Of a stretch of DNA of 5,627 nucleotides, positions 5,319 through 5,627 are shown piece after piece; the first letter of the stretch is position 1, and each line of letters starts with the position of its first letter. The translations under genes were made by a program, and so were the position numbers. The stretch lies in the NCBI GenBank assembly GCA_002049785.1, contig MUKB01000090.1, positions 1-5,627 on the forward strand. The letters run 5' to 3'. Under the pieces are notes generated by a model, which saw nothing but the letters and a program-made list of their open reading frames with translations, had not been told where the DNA came from and searched no databases. Origin of the DNA: Caldifarciminota bacterium 4484_100. Its GTDB lineage: Bacteria > Hydrothermota > Tepidihabitantia > SM23-42.

Positions 5319-5627
5319 ATGCCGACAAGAAGTAAATTAGTCCTGTATAAAGAGGTTATTCCCTTAGGCAGGGGTTATAATTTGACACTGCGTGGAGTGA
5401 TGGTGCTGTTGTTAATATTGAGCCTTATATTTATTCTTAAAGGCCTGCAGATTGTTGCGTTATCTATTATGGTGCCGTTTATCTTCATAATTTTTATGTA
5501 TCTGACATTTCAGGACCTGAAGTTATATGTTACTACAGATGAATTCATTATCAAATTCTGGTTTTTTACCACCAAGATTAAACTTAAAGAGATTGAAACC
5601 ATTGAGATAAAAGATTCATCCATACTG
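5319..5627 (+). CDS. Membrane protein with two N-terminal helices and a PH-like beta region, 3' partial
   Basis: The frame is open from ATG 5319 for 103 codons to the window edge. After a basic N-terminus (MPTRSKLVLYKEVIPLGRGY), two adjacent hydrophobic helices at about residues 26-40 and 44-63 form a hairpin. They are followed by an alternating beta pattern (LKLYVTTDEFIIKFW, then KIKLKEIETIEIKD) like the first strands of bacterial PH (bPH) domains that follow a helical hairpin in many small membrane proteins. The start lies seven bases after the transglutaminase-like stop; GGGG at 5304-5307 is a weak binding site. Function is unknown and the family assignment rests on pattern only. Confidence 0.6.
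   Translation, partial: MPTRSKLVLYKEVIPLGRGYNLTLRGVMVLLLILSLIFILKGLQIVALSIMVPFIFIIFMYLTFQDLKLYVTTDEFIIKFWFFTTKIKLKEIETIEIKDSSIL

Overview
The window reads as bacterial DNA of moderately low GC, probably from an uncultivated lineage. The evidence is a consensus sigma-70-type promoter, closely packed co-directional genes and bacterial-type lipid enzymes. I cannot name the organism from the sequence alone. All supported genes are on the + strand. No tRNA, rRNA, CRISPR array or insertion sequence is visible.

Positions 1-1087 hold two damaged-looking accessory genes. The first is a HEPN-domain protein whose start lies before the window and whose reading frame leaves the family pattern near position 268. 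The second is a class I SAM methyltransferase whose N-terminal coding signal (about 335-412) is open but has no start codon in its own frame. An ATG with a good ribosome binding site lies at 333 in a different frame. Both cases look like single-base frameshifts, so either the genes are decaying or the sequence carries errors there.

Positions 1088-1309 are a regulatory interval. It holds a textbook promoter (TTGACA, 17 bases, TATAAT) and a leader with two tiny overlapping ORFs that step into the next gene.

Positions 1310-3967 form a compact four-gene membrane-lipid operon: a CDP-alcohol phosphatidyltransferase, a CdsA-type phosphatidate cytidylyltransferase, a PlsC-type acyltransferase and a small four-helix DMT-family protein. 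The junctions are only 0-2 bases. The three enzymes can make phosphatidate, activate it to CDP-diacylglycerol and transfer the phosphatidyl group to an alcohol. The DMT protein resembles ArnE/ArnF-like lipid-carrier translocases more than EmrE drug exporters. The combination resembles E. coli ynbA-ynbB-ynbC plus a candidate flippase, and its headgroup is not known.

Positions 3968-5627 hold a second class I methyltransferase, a transglutaminase-like protein that has apparently lost its catalytic Cys segment and its C-terminus, and the start of a two-helix membrane protein with a PH-like beta region that runs off the window. The methyltransferase might modify the lipid product, but nothing in the sequence proves it.
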